Source: Magnolia sinica
Lineage: Eukaryota > Streptophyta > Magnoliopsida > Magnoliales > Magnoliaceae
Assembly (NCBI RefSeq): GCF_029962835.1
Contig: NC_080583.1
Coordinates: 70,293,158 to 70,357,157, forward strand
Length of the DNA: 64,000 bases
Direction: 5' to 3'
This document shows, piece by piece, positions 12,000 through 24,400 of the stretch; position 1 is the first letter of the stretch; each line of letters opens with the position of its first letter. The position numbers and the translations under genes were made by a program. The notes beneath the pieces are model-generated. The model worked only from the letters and a program-made list of their open reading frames with translations. It was not told the origin of the DNA and did no database searches.

Positions 12000-12892
12000 C
12001 CTAAAATATATTAAATATATATTAAATATAAATGGTGCTCTAGGGGATCCATGAGGTCCACTTGAATATATGAGTTTGATCTAAGCCGTCCAAAAATTCT
12101 GATATATAATTTTAGTGTATGAGCCCAAAAATTATGTAGTTTAAATCTCTAAGTGGACCATACCATAAGAAATAATAGAAATTAAATTTATACTGTTAAT
12201 ATATTGTGTGGTCTCCTTATAGATTCGATCTAACTCATTTTTTTTTATCAACACTTATAATAATAATTTAAAATTAATGGACGGAGTGGATATATGAAAT
12301 ACATCACAGTGGGCCCCACGGTCCTAAAAACATAAAACGTCCAGGAGCCGTCCGTCACGCGCCCCTCCAAAACCTCAAAATCCCTTCAAAACCCAAAACG
12401 CCCGTCCGCCATTTTCTCCCGCTCGCCCGACGAACCCATCTCTCTATCTCTTTCTCGCACTCAATCTCTCTCTCTTTCCTTTGCCCTCTCTCGATCTCCC
12501 GATCTCCCTCACCCTCTCTCCCTATCTCAAGGCCGCATTCTCCTCTCTATTTTCAAAAACCCATTTTGCTGTAAGAAGGAGAAGAAGAAGGAGAAGGAGA
12601 AGAAGACGGAGCACGGTTAGTTTCTTTCTTTCTCCCTCTTTATCTCTTTCTCAAAACTTTCAATCCTTCAATCCGCATTCCCCTCTCCTTGTTTCTGAAA
12701 TCTAAGGGCCCAATTGGCCAGTCGGATTGGAAGGGATTGGATGTTGTTGGAAGGGATTGGAAGTTAAATCCTGGGATTGGCCGGGCGTGCCAAACAGATT
12801 CAACCACCCATATTGGCCATTTTGGGCATTTCAGATACAGGCCAACCTCGCATGGAACGCCCACCATTAGGGCCTGTGGTGATTGAACGCCC
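12000..12892. other. CACTA left arm with CT-rich, 5'-UTR-like tract
   Basis: The block is shared with the second CACTA copy (about 45300-46060). It includes a conserved segment with GATATATAATTTTAGTG and a CT-rich tract of the sort found in 5' leaders (12405-12700). A GAAGAAG-rich stretch lies at 12572-12610. No coding frame is convincing. Confidence 0.5.
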
Positions 12893-13112
12893 ACCATTAG
12901 GGCCTGTTTGGCCAGGCAGATTGGATGGAATTGGATGGTATTAGAGTGGATTGCACAGATTTCTAGGTAATGATAGTTGCGTCAGTGGATTGGTGCAAGA
13001 TCTATGGGATTGCTATATCCTGGGATTGCTATTTCCGGTCTATTTGGGATGCCCGGCCAATACCGGGATTAAACCTTCAAATCCCTTTTAATCCCTTGAA
13101 CCAAACACGTCC
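12893..13112. mobile_element. Possible small MITE inside the CACTA element
   Basis: The ends GGGCCTGTTTGG and CCAAACACGTCCC form imperfect inverted repeats about 220 bp apart. I found no clear target duplication, so the call rests on the ends only. A direct duplication of GAACGCCCACCATTAGGGCC (about 12857 and 12884) precedes it. Confidence 0.35.
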
Positions 13113-13223
13113 CAAGCAATTTTGAAGGGATTAGGGGTGGATTGGATGGGATTTAAAGGTAATGATGGTGATGTCAGTGGATTGTCTTAAGATCCTGAAA
13201 TGAATTCCAGAATTTTTTTTTTT

Positions 13224-13533
13224 TGGGTTTGTCAGATTGTGACGTCAATTTGAATTTCTATATTTTTTTTTCAATGTCTTTTATGTTACTGGCACAGGCA
13301 TTCATATACATTGAAAAATATGATTGAAGTGCTAGACTAGCATGTGCATTTACACCATTTTTTAAATGTTGGTGACTCATCCACCACACGTGTCATAAAA
13401 CATGTTAATCCACTGCATTGCATTCATCAGGAATCAAGCAGTGGTATGGAGCTACTGAGATGCATCTGACTTTATTGCACACTACTGCAATGGTTGGTCA
13501 TAGTGTTTGCAAACATCAACTAACTTTCATTCA

Positions 13534-13598
<65 letters not shown>

Positions 13599-13872
13599 AT
13601 CTTGAAGAGAATTTCAGAAAATTTGTTGGTTTGTCAGTTTGCGAGATCAATTTGAATATCTTTTAATTTGGTATAATGTCTGTTATGTTACTGGAACGAG
13701 CATTCATTTACATTCAGAAATGTGATTGAAGGGCTAGACTAAGTCACTAAGATGTGCATTTCCACCATTTCTTAAATGGTGGTGTTTCATCCACCAAACA
13801 TGTGCCATAACACATGTTAATTCACCTCACTGCATTTTTCAGGTATCAAGTAGTGGCATGAAGCTACTAAGA
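13224..13872. repeat. Diverged direct duplication of about 245 bp, with a CA/TA microsatellite between copies
   Basis: 13224-13466 and 13624-13872 share GTTTGTCAG..., ATGATTGAAG..GCTAGACTA, ATCCACCA and the ATCAAGCAGTGG/ATCAAGTAGTGG segments in the same order. A (CA)n(TA)n tract at about 13535-13593 lies between them. Confidence 0.65.
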
Positions 13873-14991
13873 TGTGCATTGCCATAACACATGTTAATTC
13901 CATAACCTTTGCTCCATTTTTTGGTAGTGTAAATTTTCATGAAGTTCTCAAGACCATTCCTTGAGAACAATATTGCATTGTGATATATGTGGCTTTATTA
14001 TCAGCTTATGATTCGGAATATTTCAGGTGCCCGGATTGTAATGTGAGGTATTTGTTTTTTGGCAGCCATTGGATTTAGGCCTCACAAACTGTAAATAAAT
14101 ATAGAATTTTGGCTCTCAAGTTTACAGTCCCTGTCTACGGTGTTTTTATGTGAGATGGAAATGAGAAATGGGTCCTGGGAGTTCCATGAAATTTGCGAAG
14201 TGTTTGAATCAAATTAACTGTGGGTACAAAACAAAAACTTTGGCTGCAACTATACTTTCTAGCTCATTTAACAGGTTTAGGGCCTGTTGGATGTCCCATG
14301 TAACCATTTTGGGATTGAAGGATATCTAAAAAAGTAATGGCCGAAGATTTGTTTCCCCACTTCTATCAGTTTGGAGCAAAGAACTATTGAAAATGTTGCT
14401 TATTTAGATTCAGAATTTTTTGCATGACAGATGAGCATCTGTTCTGCCTCAGATAGTCAGTTTGGAAGATGACCAAATGTGCCCTTAATTTCTTAAGTTT
14501 AGGATATGATAGTATGAGAACTCATGTACTTTCCTCAGCATTTGGCCGATATTATTGGAGGAAATTCTCGATATCTGCTGCGCACTGCAGTTCCTGGCTG
14601 ATTGATGTATTTACTACTGTTCATGTTGCATTGCCATCTTTCATTTTTGTGCTTCTTTTCCTTTTTAATAAATTGTGGGGTATCCATAAACAAGGAACTT
14701 TCACACTGTCATCCACACTTTAGTTACTTGGTTTGTTGTCTGCATGGAAGTTTTTTTTTTTTTTTTAACCGTTTAATTTCTAGCAAGAGGTGCTTGACTT
14801 TCAGGTCCATGTATATAAACCTCTTTGTATTCCTACTCCTTTTTAACTCTAATAAATGTGGTTGGTGTCATGTATTTGTATTTTTATTTTGACTATTGTT
14901 AGAAAATGCTTAATAAATGTTTGATCATTTTCTGCATTTTCAAGTTTAATTTCTGCTTGAATTTCTTGGTTATGAGAATCCCATCTTGCAG

Positions 14992-15601
14992 GCTTTATGG
15001 TCTTGATGTACATCTTTGAGACATATCTGGATATACGGCAACATGCATCTCTAAAGCTGCCAATTCTTCCTAAACCTTTGGTTGGAGTGGTCAGTCAAGA
15101 AAAAGTTGAGAATTCTCAAGCATTTAGTCTTGATAAAAGGTTTGTTTTTATCCATTGAGGATCATTCTGCATCCCATGTGTATGCGCTTGTGATTCAAAA
15201 ATCTGCTTTAAACATGTTGTCGATCCATTTCAGCGGTTGAATTAGTTTACAGCTTCATCAGTCTTCTTATTACATGAAATTAAATTGGTTATATAGATTG
15301 GAATCTCTGGCTGGCTGAGACTAACTTCTTTGAGGTTTATATATTTTAGCAACTTCCACTTTATTCATGGGGCTGTAACCATACTAATGGATACCACAAT
15401 TTTGTTCTTTGGTGTGCTGCCATGGTTTTGGAAGGTGAGTCAAGAGAATTGTGTCACTGTTGTTCTTTTGGCAGAAATTCATTTGCTGTGCTTTTTGGGC
15501 TGCAGAGATCTGGAGACTTTCTGGTGCACATGGGCCTTAATTCAGAGAATGAAATACTTCACACCCTTGCATTCTTAGGAGGTGTTATGATTTGGTCACA
15601 G
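14992..15601 (+). pseudogene. STE24: Captured STE24 (CAAX prenyl protease 1) exons
   Basis: Three exon-like segments encode an N-terminal piece of plant STE24, the membrane zinc metalloprotease that trims prenylated CAAX proteins in the ER. The segments are 14992-15139 (GFMVLMYIFETYLDIRQHAS, then LPKPLVGVVSQEKVENS), 15350-15434 (NFHFIHGAVTILMDTTILFF, then GVLPWFWK) and 15506-15601 (SGDFLVHMGLNSENEILHTL, then AFLGGVMIWSQ). Acceptor AG and donor GT bases are present at every junction, and the phases fit (Gly and Ser codons split correctly), with no stop codon in about 109 codons. The first exon and everything after the third, including the HExxH zinc site, are absent. It is therefore a transduplicated fragment and cannot be an active protease. 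It could still be spliced into a transposon transcript. Confidence 0.85.
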
Positions 15602-16078
15602 GTGTGATATAAAATCTTCCAATGGTTCTCAAATATTTAAATTGCACTTCATTTTCAAAAAATTGACTATAGTTTTCATGTCTCGTAGTACCCTTTTTCT
15701 TGTATTTGGTGTGGAAACTTGAATTTCATTCATGTAACCATCATGTGATGAGATATCTCTTTTTTTTTTTCCTCACTGAGTTTGTGAAGTTGAGAAATCT
15801 TCTCCTGTAATTTTTTTCCTTTTTCTAATGTGGACATATAAAACAGTACATGGATATCCATATCCAACTTCACTAGTTAAATAGATTGATTGTATGTCCA
15901 ACACAGTACATATTGTTATTTATTGTCATTAATATATGCGGGATTGCATGTACATGCTAAAGTCAGCAAGGAAGTTCATGCAAGGTCGAAGTCGTTTAGC
16001 AGGTGGCCCATTGCCCCAGCTTGTATGTGTCTTGGCCAAAAAATTAGGATAGTTATGATGTTGCCTATATTGTGTAGT

Positions 16079-16079
16079 G

Positions 16080-16122
<43 letters not shown>
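16079..16122. repeat. (GT)n microsatellite
   Basis: An uninterrupted run of about 20 GT dinucleotides lies inside the intron-like part of the CACTA element. Confidence 0.9.
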
Positions 16123-17115
16123 GACCACCAAAAATATTTATTCGAATTGCATCCAAGCAGTTAATTAAGAGGGGAGAAGAACTAGTCAACTATTGAATTA
16201 AAAAGATCCTCCATTCCTTGAACTGCCAATCTTCAAAGAGTATTCATCATCATCATAATAGCCTGGTCCCAACTATTTGGTCTGGCTTTATGAATCCTGT
16301 TATGCCAATCATTTGAAATTGGAATTCCCATGATTGCTTGGAAACTGTATGAAAACTGGCATCCATCTAACTTCAGCTTTCTTTTATCTGGGCTGGGGTC
16401 CAGAAAATTAGATACATGCCTATAAATAAGCGAGCCCATTCTTTCTGGTCGCTTGGCAAGGGCATGACTACTGGCTGTCTGCCTGAAATTAGACCTCTTT
16501 TATCTGGTCTGGGAACAGTGAAAATAGATACATGTGCAGAAATATGCAATTTTTTTTGAAGGGTAATAAATATGCAATTCTTCTGGAGATTTTGGAGATT
16601 CTCATGATTAGGGGAGATCCATATTTCTTGAGAAGCATCAGTTTCTAATGAGCAGACGACCTTTTGATCACACTATTAATAGATGCCTTTGTCCTTGAAG
16701 GTTAAAATTATGTGTCATTAACAGATGTATTTATGCTAAAAGGATAAAATTATGCTTGCAAGGAATCTTTTATGCGATGACTTACCTGATGAGTGGATTT
16801 TTAACTCAATGGCCAAATGTATGGCTGTGGTGCTAAATAGTCCCATATGTTTAAATAGTGGCCAAAGGGACTGTTGCATTAACAATTTTCCACGAGAAAA
16901 CAGAGATTTTCAACTAGAATAGAAGACAACAACACATCCTAAACTGTTAAAGAAGTTCTTCATGCCACACATGAAAATTTTGGTGCTTGATATAGGGAAA
17001 AGATATAATCGGTCCATTTATTTGCAAAATGATTTATTATGGGCACAATCACTAAGAAGCTGGTAGATAGTTATATTTGTTGCTTTTCTCAATGATGTCC
17101 ATTAAAATGCTGCAG

Positions 17116-17224
17116 GTTTCTCATCTGTTCACTGAATGGTGTCAAATTTGTGAACTTCCTGGTATGAATGATGCATCTTATGCCCATTACATTTCATAAT
17201 TGCAACAAAGTGGGCTACTTAAAG
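17116..17224 (+). pseudogene. NOT1: Captured exon of NOT1 (CCR4-NOT scaffold)
   Basis: After an acceptor (TGCAG) the sequence encodes VSHLFTEWCQICELPGMNDA, then SYAHYIS, a stop, and LQQSGLLK, ending before a GT donor. This matches my recollection of a conserved region of plant NOT1/CNOT1, the scaffold of the CCR4-NOT mRNA deadenylation complex. A TAA replaces a Gln codon (CAA) in the middle. Only this 109-base exon is recognisable, and the surrounding sequence looks like introns. It lies about 1.5 kb after the STE24 pieces, in the same orientation, inside the same transposon. Confidence 0.7.
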
Positions 17225-17793
17225 GTTTTCTTTGTTATGTGGTCATGACTTGTTTGTTTCTTCTCTCACTACGATTAAACTGGTTATATCTGATATTGTT
17301 GAGCTTGACTTCTTTCAAGGAGTGTTAATTCAGACCCAATTAGGTAGACTATTGCAAAAGCACGTCATAGAGGAAAGTTTAGACCAAATATATTGAGTTT
17401 AAGAGAACCATTGAGAAAATTAACATCTTCCCTTGATGCTAGTGGATATTAACAACAGGAAAATGCCACTTTCAACTACCCTTGTGACATTACTGTTCAA
17501 ATTTGGCCTACTTTACATTTAAAAAGGAAGTAAGATTAGACATACCCATCTTCTAAACTAGAAACTTTTCCTCAGTTCCTGAGATTTAAGGCTCTCTTGA
17601 ATATAAATTGTTGTTGATGGGTTCTTTCTTGCTATCAGTTTTGTTGGTCTGTAAGGAAAACCTTGGAAGCATACAATGGAAGGTAAGGAAAACCCTCGAG
17701 GTCCCTTCTTTGAATCATGAAAAGGTATTTGTGCTCTTTTCATTGAGTGGGTAGTTGATTACTCAAGCATGACGGTTATGCGTATTCTTTCAG

Positions 17794-17847
17794 GTGGATG
17801 TTGCATGTGGAAAGATTGGAGCTGCATATTTCAGATTCAAGCATCTG
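17794..17847 (+). pseudogene. Short exon-like fragment, origin unknown
   Basis: A 54-base open segment is bounded by TTTCAG and GTACGT splice consensus. It encodes either VDVACGKIGAAYFRFKHL or, in another frame, WMLHVERLELHISDSSIW. I do not recognise either reading. It may be a further captured exon. Confidence 0.35.
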
Positions 17848-18099
17848 GTACGTCTCTTGTCAAGAATGCACATGTGTAGTTCATTAAACAGTACATTATG
17901 TGATATCGTGTGCATGATATCTATGTTGTAATTTTCCTCATGTATTTTGCTTAAAATCCATGTTTATGCATGATTCTCATGCATTGACATGGATTTGAGC
18001 TAAAAAAGATCGAAATGGAAAATTTGAGAAAACAGGGGAGATTTTCTTTTATAAAGTAAGTATTTGGGACCAAGTGGTTACGTATTTGCTCCATTAAAT

Positions 18100-18432
18100 T
18101 TGCTCGAAATTAATGGAGCAGACCCGGATGTGCGTCGGAGCTATCCGGATGAGCGGGGGTCCCTGGAAGGTGGGAACCGCTGTTATGACCATGATGAAGC
18201 TGTCCATTTTCTATGGACAGCATTGGAGGGGCCTGACCATTTAGACAGGCCGTGTTTATATATTTGATCGAAATTAATGGAGCAGACCCGGATGTGCGTC
18301 GGAGCTATTCGGAAGAGCGGGGTTCCCTGGAAAGAGGGAACCGCTATTATGACCATGATGAAGCTGTCCATTTTTTATGGACAGCATTGGAAGGGCCTGG
18401 CATTTGTGTCGGATGGCCGTGTTTATATCTGT
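18100..18432 (+). repeat. Tandem duplication (about 165-bp unit) bordering the telomere-like array
   Basis: The unit beginning near CGAAATTAATGGAGCAGACC occurs at about 18104 and 18269. It continues through GATGTGCGTCGGAGCTAT and AAGCTGTCCATTTT to GGCCGTGTTTATAT. The copies differ at a few percent of positions. The second copy runs into the CCTAAA array after a short TTTGCTTTGCAGGGACC segment. Confidence 0.85.
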
Positions 18433-18448
18433 GTTTGCTTTGCAGGGA

Positions 18449-21400
18449 CCATACCCTTAACCTAAACCAAAACCTATGACCTAAAACCTTAACCTATAAC
18501 CTAAACCTCAACCTTAACCTAAACCTAAACCTTAACCTAAATATATAACCTTAACCTAAAACCTAAAACCTAAACCTAAACCTTAACCTATTCTCAATTC
18601 CCTAAACCTATATCTTATAACCTAAACGTAAACCTAAACCTTAACCTATACCTATAACCTTAACCTAAACCAAAACCTATGACTTAAAACCTTAACCTAT
18701 AACCTAAACCTCAACATTAACTTAAACCTAAACCTCAACCTAAACATATAACCTTAACCTAAAACCTAAAACCTAAACCTAAACCTAAACCTATAACCTA
18801 AATGTATTCTCAATTCTCTAAACTTAAACCTACACCTAATCCTAATCTTAACTCCCTAACCTAAACCTATACCTAAACTTGAAAACCCAAACATAAACCC
18901 GATCCCGAACCCAAACCCGATATCCTAAACCTAAACCTTAACCTATTCTCAATTCCCTAAACCTATATCTTATAATCTAAACTTAATCAAATCCCAAAAC
19001 CTAAACCTTAACTTATACCTATAACCTATAACCTAAACCAAAACCCATGACCTAAAACCTTAACCTATAACCTAAACCTCAACCTTAACTTAAACCTAAA
19101 CCTTAACCTAAACATATAACCTTAACCTAAAACCTAAAACCTAAACCTAAACCTATAACCTAAATGTATTCTCAATTCTCTAAACTTAAACCTACACCTA
19201 ATCCTAATCTTAACTCCCTAACCTAAACCTATACCTAAACTTGAAAACCTAAACATAAACTCGATCCCGAACCCAAACCCAATATCCTAAACCTAAACCT
19301 TAACCTATACTCAATTCCCTAAAACTATATCTTATAACCTAAACTTAATCAAATTCCAAAACCTAAACCTTAACTTATACCTATAACCTATAACCTAAAC
19401 CAACACCCATGACCTAAAACCTTAACCTATAACCTAAACCTCAACCTTAACTTAAACCTAAACCTATAACCTAAACTCAATTCCCTAAACCTAAACCTAG
19501 ACCTAATCCTAAACCTATAGCCTAAACTCAAATCCCTAAACCTTAACCTATAACCTAACCTAAACCTATACTTATAACCTAAAACTATTCCCAAATCCCA
19601 AAACCTATTACCTAAACTTATTCTCAAATCCCAAAACCTATTACCTAAACCCATTCTCAAATCCAAAACCTATAACCTAAACCTGAACCCATTATCAAAT
19701 CCCAAAACCTATAACCTAAACCAAAACCTAAACCTAAACCTAAACCCAAAACCTAAACCTAAACCTGAACCTATAACCTAAACTCAATTCCCTAAACCTA
19801 AACCTACATCTAATCCTAAACCTACAGCCTAAACTCAAATCCCTAAACCTTAACCTATAACCTAACGTAAACCAATACTTATAACCTAAAACTATTCCCA
19901 AATCCCAAAACCTATTACCTAAACCCATTCTCAAATCCAAAACCTATAACCTAAACCTGAACCCATTATCAAATCCCAAAACCTATAACCTAAACCAAAA
20001 CCAAAACCTATAACCTAAACCCGAACCCATTCTCAAATCCTCAAAACCCAAACCGACACCTAAACCTAACCCTAAACCTAAACCTATAACCTAAACTCAA
20101 TTCCCTAAACCTCAACCTAGACCTAATCCTAAACCTATAACCTAAACTCAAATCCCAAAACCTTAACCTATAACCTAACCTAAACCTATACTTATAACCT
20201 AAAACTATTCCCAAATCCCAAAACCTATTACCTAAACCTAAACCTAAACCTAAACCTATAACCTAAACTCAATTCCCTAAACCTAAACCTACACCTAATC
20301 CTAAACCTATAGCCTAAACTCAAATCCCTAAACCTTAACCTATAACCTAACGTAAACCAATTACTTATAACCTAAAACTATTCCCAAATCCCAAAACCTA
20401 TTACCTAAACCCATTCTCAAATCCAAAACCTATAACCTAAACCTGAACCCATTATCAAATCCCAAAACCTATAACCTAAACCAAAACCAAAACCTATAAC
20501 CTAAACCCTAACCCATTCTTAAATCCCAAAACCCAAACCGAAACCTAAACATAAACCTAAACCTAAAACCTAAACTCAATTCCCTAAACCTCAACCTAGA
20601 CCTAATCCTAAACATATAGCCTAAACTCAAATCCCTAAACCTCAACCTAAACCTAAACCTAAACCTATAACCTAAAATCAATTCCCTAAACCTCAACCTA
20701 GACCTAATCCTAAACCTATAACCAAAACCCAAGCCGACACCTAAACCTAAACCTAAACCTATAACCTAACCTCAACATAGACCTAAACTTAAACCTATAG
20801 CCTAATCTCAAATCACTAAACCTTAACCTAGACAAAGACCTAAACCTAAACTTATAGCCTAAACTCAATTCAATAAACCTCAACCTAAACCTAAACCTAA
20901 ACCTAAACCTATAACCTAAACTCAATTCCCTAAACCTCAACCTAGACCTAATCCTAAACCTAAACCTAAACTCAAATCCCTAAACCTTAACCTATAACCT
21001 AACCTAAACCTATAACTAAAACCCAAACCGACACCTAAACCTAAACCTAAACCTAAACCTATAACCTAACCTCAACCTACACCTAAACTTAAACCTATAG
21101 CCTAAACTCAAATCCCTAAACCTTAACCTAGACCTAGACCTAAACCTAAACCTATAGCCTAAACTCAATTCCCTAAACCTCAACCTAGACCTAATCCTAA
21201 ACCTAAACCTAAACTCAATTCCCTAAACCTTAACCTATAACCTAACCTCAACCTACACCTAAACTTAAACCTATAGCCTAAACTCAAATCCCTAAACCTT
21301 AACCTAGACCTAGACCTAAACCTAAACCTATAGCCTAAACTCAATTCCCTAAACCTCAACCTACACCTAAACTTAAACCTATAGCCTAAACTCAAATCCC

Positions 21401-24400
21401 TAAACCTTAACCTAGACCTAGATCTAAACCTAAACCTATAGCCTAAACTCAATTCCCTAAACCTCAACCTAAACCTAAACCTAAACCAATAGCCTAAACT
21501 CAATTCCCTAAACCTCAACCTAAACCTAAACCTAAACCTATAACCTAAACTCAATTCCCTAAACCTCAACCTAGACCTAATCATAAACCTAAACCTAAAC
21601 TCAAATCCCTAAACCTTAACCTATAACCTAACCTAAACCTATAACCAAAACCCAAACCGACACCTAAACCTAAACCTAAACCTAAACCTATAACCTAACC
21701 TCAACCTAGACCTAAACTTAAACCTATAGCCTAAACTCAATTCCCTAAACCTCAACCTAGACCTAGACCTAAACCTAAACCTATAGCCTAAACTCAATTC
21801 CCTAAACCTCAACCTAGACCTAATCCTAAACCTAAACCTAAACTCAAATCCCTAAACCTTAACCGATAACCTAACCTCAACCTACACCTAAACTTAAACC
21901 TATAGCCTAAACTCAAATCCCTAAACCTTAACCTAGACCTAGACCTAAACCTAAACCTATAGCCTAAACTCAATTCCCTAACCTCAACCTACACCTAAAC
22001 TTAAACCTACAGCCTAAACTCAAATCCCTAAACCTTAACCTAGACCTAGATCTAAACCTAAACCTATAGCCTAAACTCAATTCCCTAAACCTCAACCTAA
22101 ACCTAAACCTAAACCTATAGCCTAAACTCAATTCCCTAAACCGCAACCTAAACCTAAACATAAACCTATAACCTAAACTCAATTCCCTAAACCTCAACCT
22201 AGACCTAATCATAAACCTAAACCTAAACTCAAATCCCTAAACCTTAACCTATAACCTAACCTAAACCTATAACCAAAACCCAAACCGACACCTAAACCTA
22301 AACCTAAACCTAAACCTATAACCTAACCTCAACCTAGACCTAAACTTAAACCTATAGCCTAAACTCAAATCCCTAAACCTCAACCTAGACCTAGACCTAA
22401 ACCTAAACCTATAGCCTAAACTCAATTCCCTAAACCTCAACCTAGACCTAATCCTAAACCTAAACCTAAACTCAAATCCCTAAACCTTAACCTATAACCT
22501 AACCTCAACCTACACCTAAACTTAAACCTATAGCCTAAACTCAAATCCCTAAACCTTAACCTAGACCTAAACCTAAACTTAAACCCATAGCCTAAACTCA
22601 ATTCGCTAAACCTCAACCTAAACCTAAACCTAAACCTAAACTTATAACCTAAACTCAATTCCCTAAACCTCAACCTAGACCTAATCCTAAACCTAAACCT
22701 AAACTCAAATCCCTAAACCTTAACCTATAACCTAACTAAACCTATAACCAAAACCCAAACCGACACCTAAACCTAAACCTAAACCTAAACCTATAACCTA
22801 ACCTCAACCTACACCTAAACTTAAACCTATAGCCTAAACTCAAATCCCTAAACCTTAACCTAGACCTAGACCTAAACCTAAACCTATAGCCTAAACTCAA
22901 TTCCCTAAACCTCAACCTAGACCTAATCCTAAACCTAAACCTAAACTCAAACCCCTAAACCTTAACCTATAACCTAACCTCAACCTACACCTAAACTTAA
23001 ACCTATAGCCTAAACTCAAATCCCTAAACCTTAACCTAGACCTAGACCTAAACCTAAACCTATAGCCTAAACTCAATTCCCTAAACCTAAACCTAAACCT
23101 AAACCTAAACTTATAACCTAAACTCAATTCCCTAAACCTCAACCTAGACCTAATCATAAACCTAAACCTAAACTCAAATCCCTAAACCTTAACCTATAAC
23201 CTAACCTAAACCTATAACCAAAACCCAAACCGACACCTAAACCTAAACCTATAACCTAACCTCAACCTAGACCTAAACTGAAACCTATAGCCTAAACTCA
23301 AATCCCTAAACCTTAACCTAGACCTAGACCTAAACCTAAACCTATAGCCTAAACTGAATTCCCTAAACCTCAACCTAGACCTAATCCTAAACCTAAACCT
23401 AAACTCAAATCCCTAAACCTTAACCTATAACCTAACCTCAACCTACACCTAAACTTAAACCTATAGCCTAAACTCAAATCCCTAAACCTTAACCTAGACC
23501 TAGACCTAAACCTAAACCTATAGCCTAAACTCAATTCCCTAAACCTCAACCTAAACCTAAACCTAAACCTATAACCTAAACTCAATTCCCTAAACTTTAA
23601 CCTAGACCTAATCCTAAACCTAAACCTAAACTCAAATCCCTAAACCTTAACCTATAACCTAACCTAAACCTATAACCCAAAACCCAAACCGACACCTAAA
23701 CCTAAACCTAAACCTAAACCTATAACCTAACCTCAACCTACACCTAAACTTAAACCTATAGCCTAAACTCAAATCCCTAAACCTTAACCTAGACCTAGAC
23801 CTAAACCTAAACCTATAGCCTAAACTCAATTCCCTAAACCTCAACCTAGACCTAATCCTAAACCTAAACCTAAACTCAAATCCCTAAACCTTAACCTATA
23901 ACCTAACCTAAACCTATAACCAAAACCCAAACCGACACCTAAACCTAAACCTAAACCTAAACCTATAACCTAACCTCAACCTACACCTAAACTTAAACCT
24001 ATATCCTAAACTCAAATCCCTAAACCTTAACCTAGACCTAGACCTAAACCTAAACCTATAGCCTAAACTCAATTCCCTAAACCTCAACCTAAACCTAAAC
24101 CTAAACCTATAACCTAAACTCAATTCCCTAAACCTCAACCTAGACCTAATCCTAAACCTATAACCAAAACCCAAACCGACACCTAAACCTAAACCTAAAC
24201 CTAAACCTATAACCTAACCTCAACCTACACCTAAACTTAAACCTATAGCCTAAACTCAAATCCCTAAACCTTAACCGCTAACCTAGACCTAAACCTAAAC
24301 CTATAGCCTAAACTCAATTCCCTAAACCTCAACCTAAACCTAAACCTAAACCTATAACCTAAACTCAATTCCCTAAACCTCAACCTAGACTTAATCCTAA

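Noticed and set aside
12481..12705. 74-aa frame with an Arg-rich run as a small protein
   Set aside because: It is the product of GAAGAAG- and CT-rich repeats in the transposon arm. It is not conserved as a frame in the second copy.
14992..15601. A functional STE24 gene
   Set aside because: The first exon and all exons after the third, including the HExxH zinc site, are absent, and the fragment lies within transposon ends.
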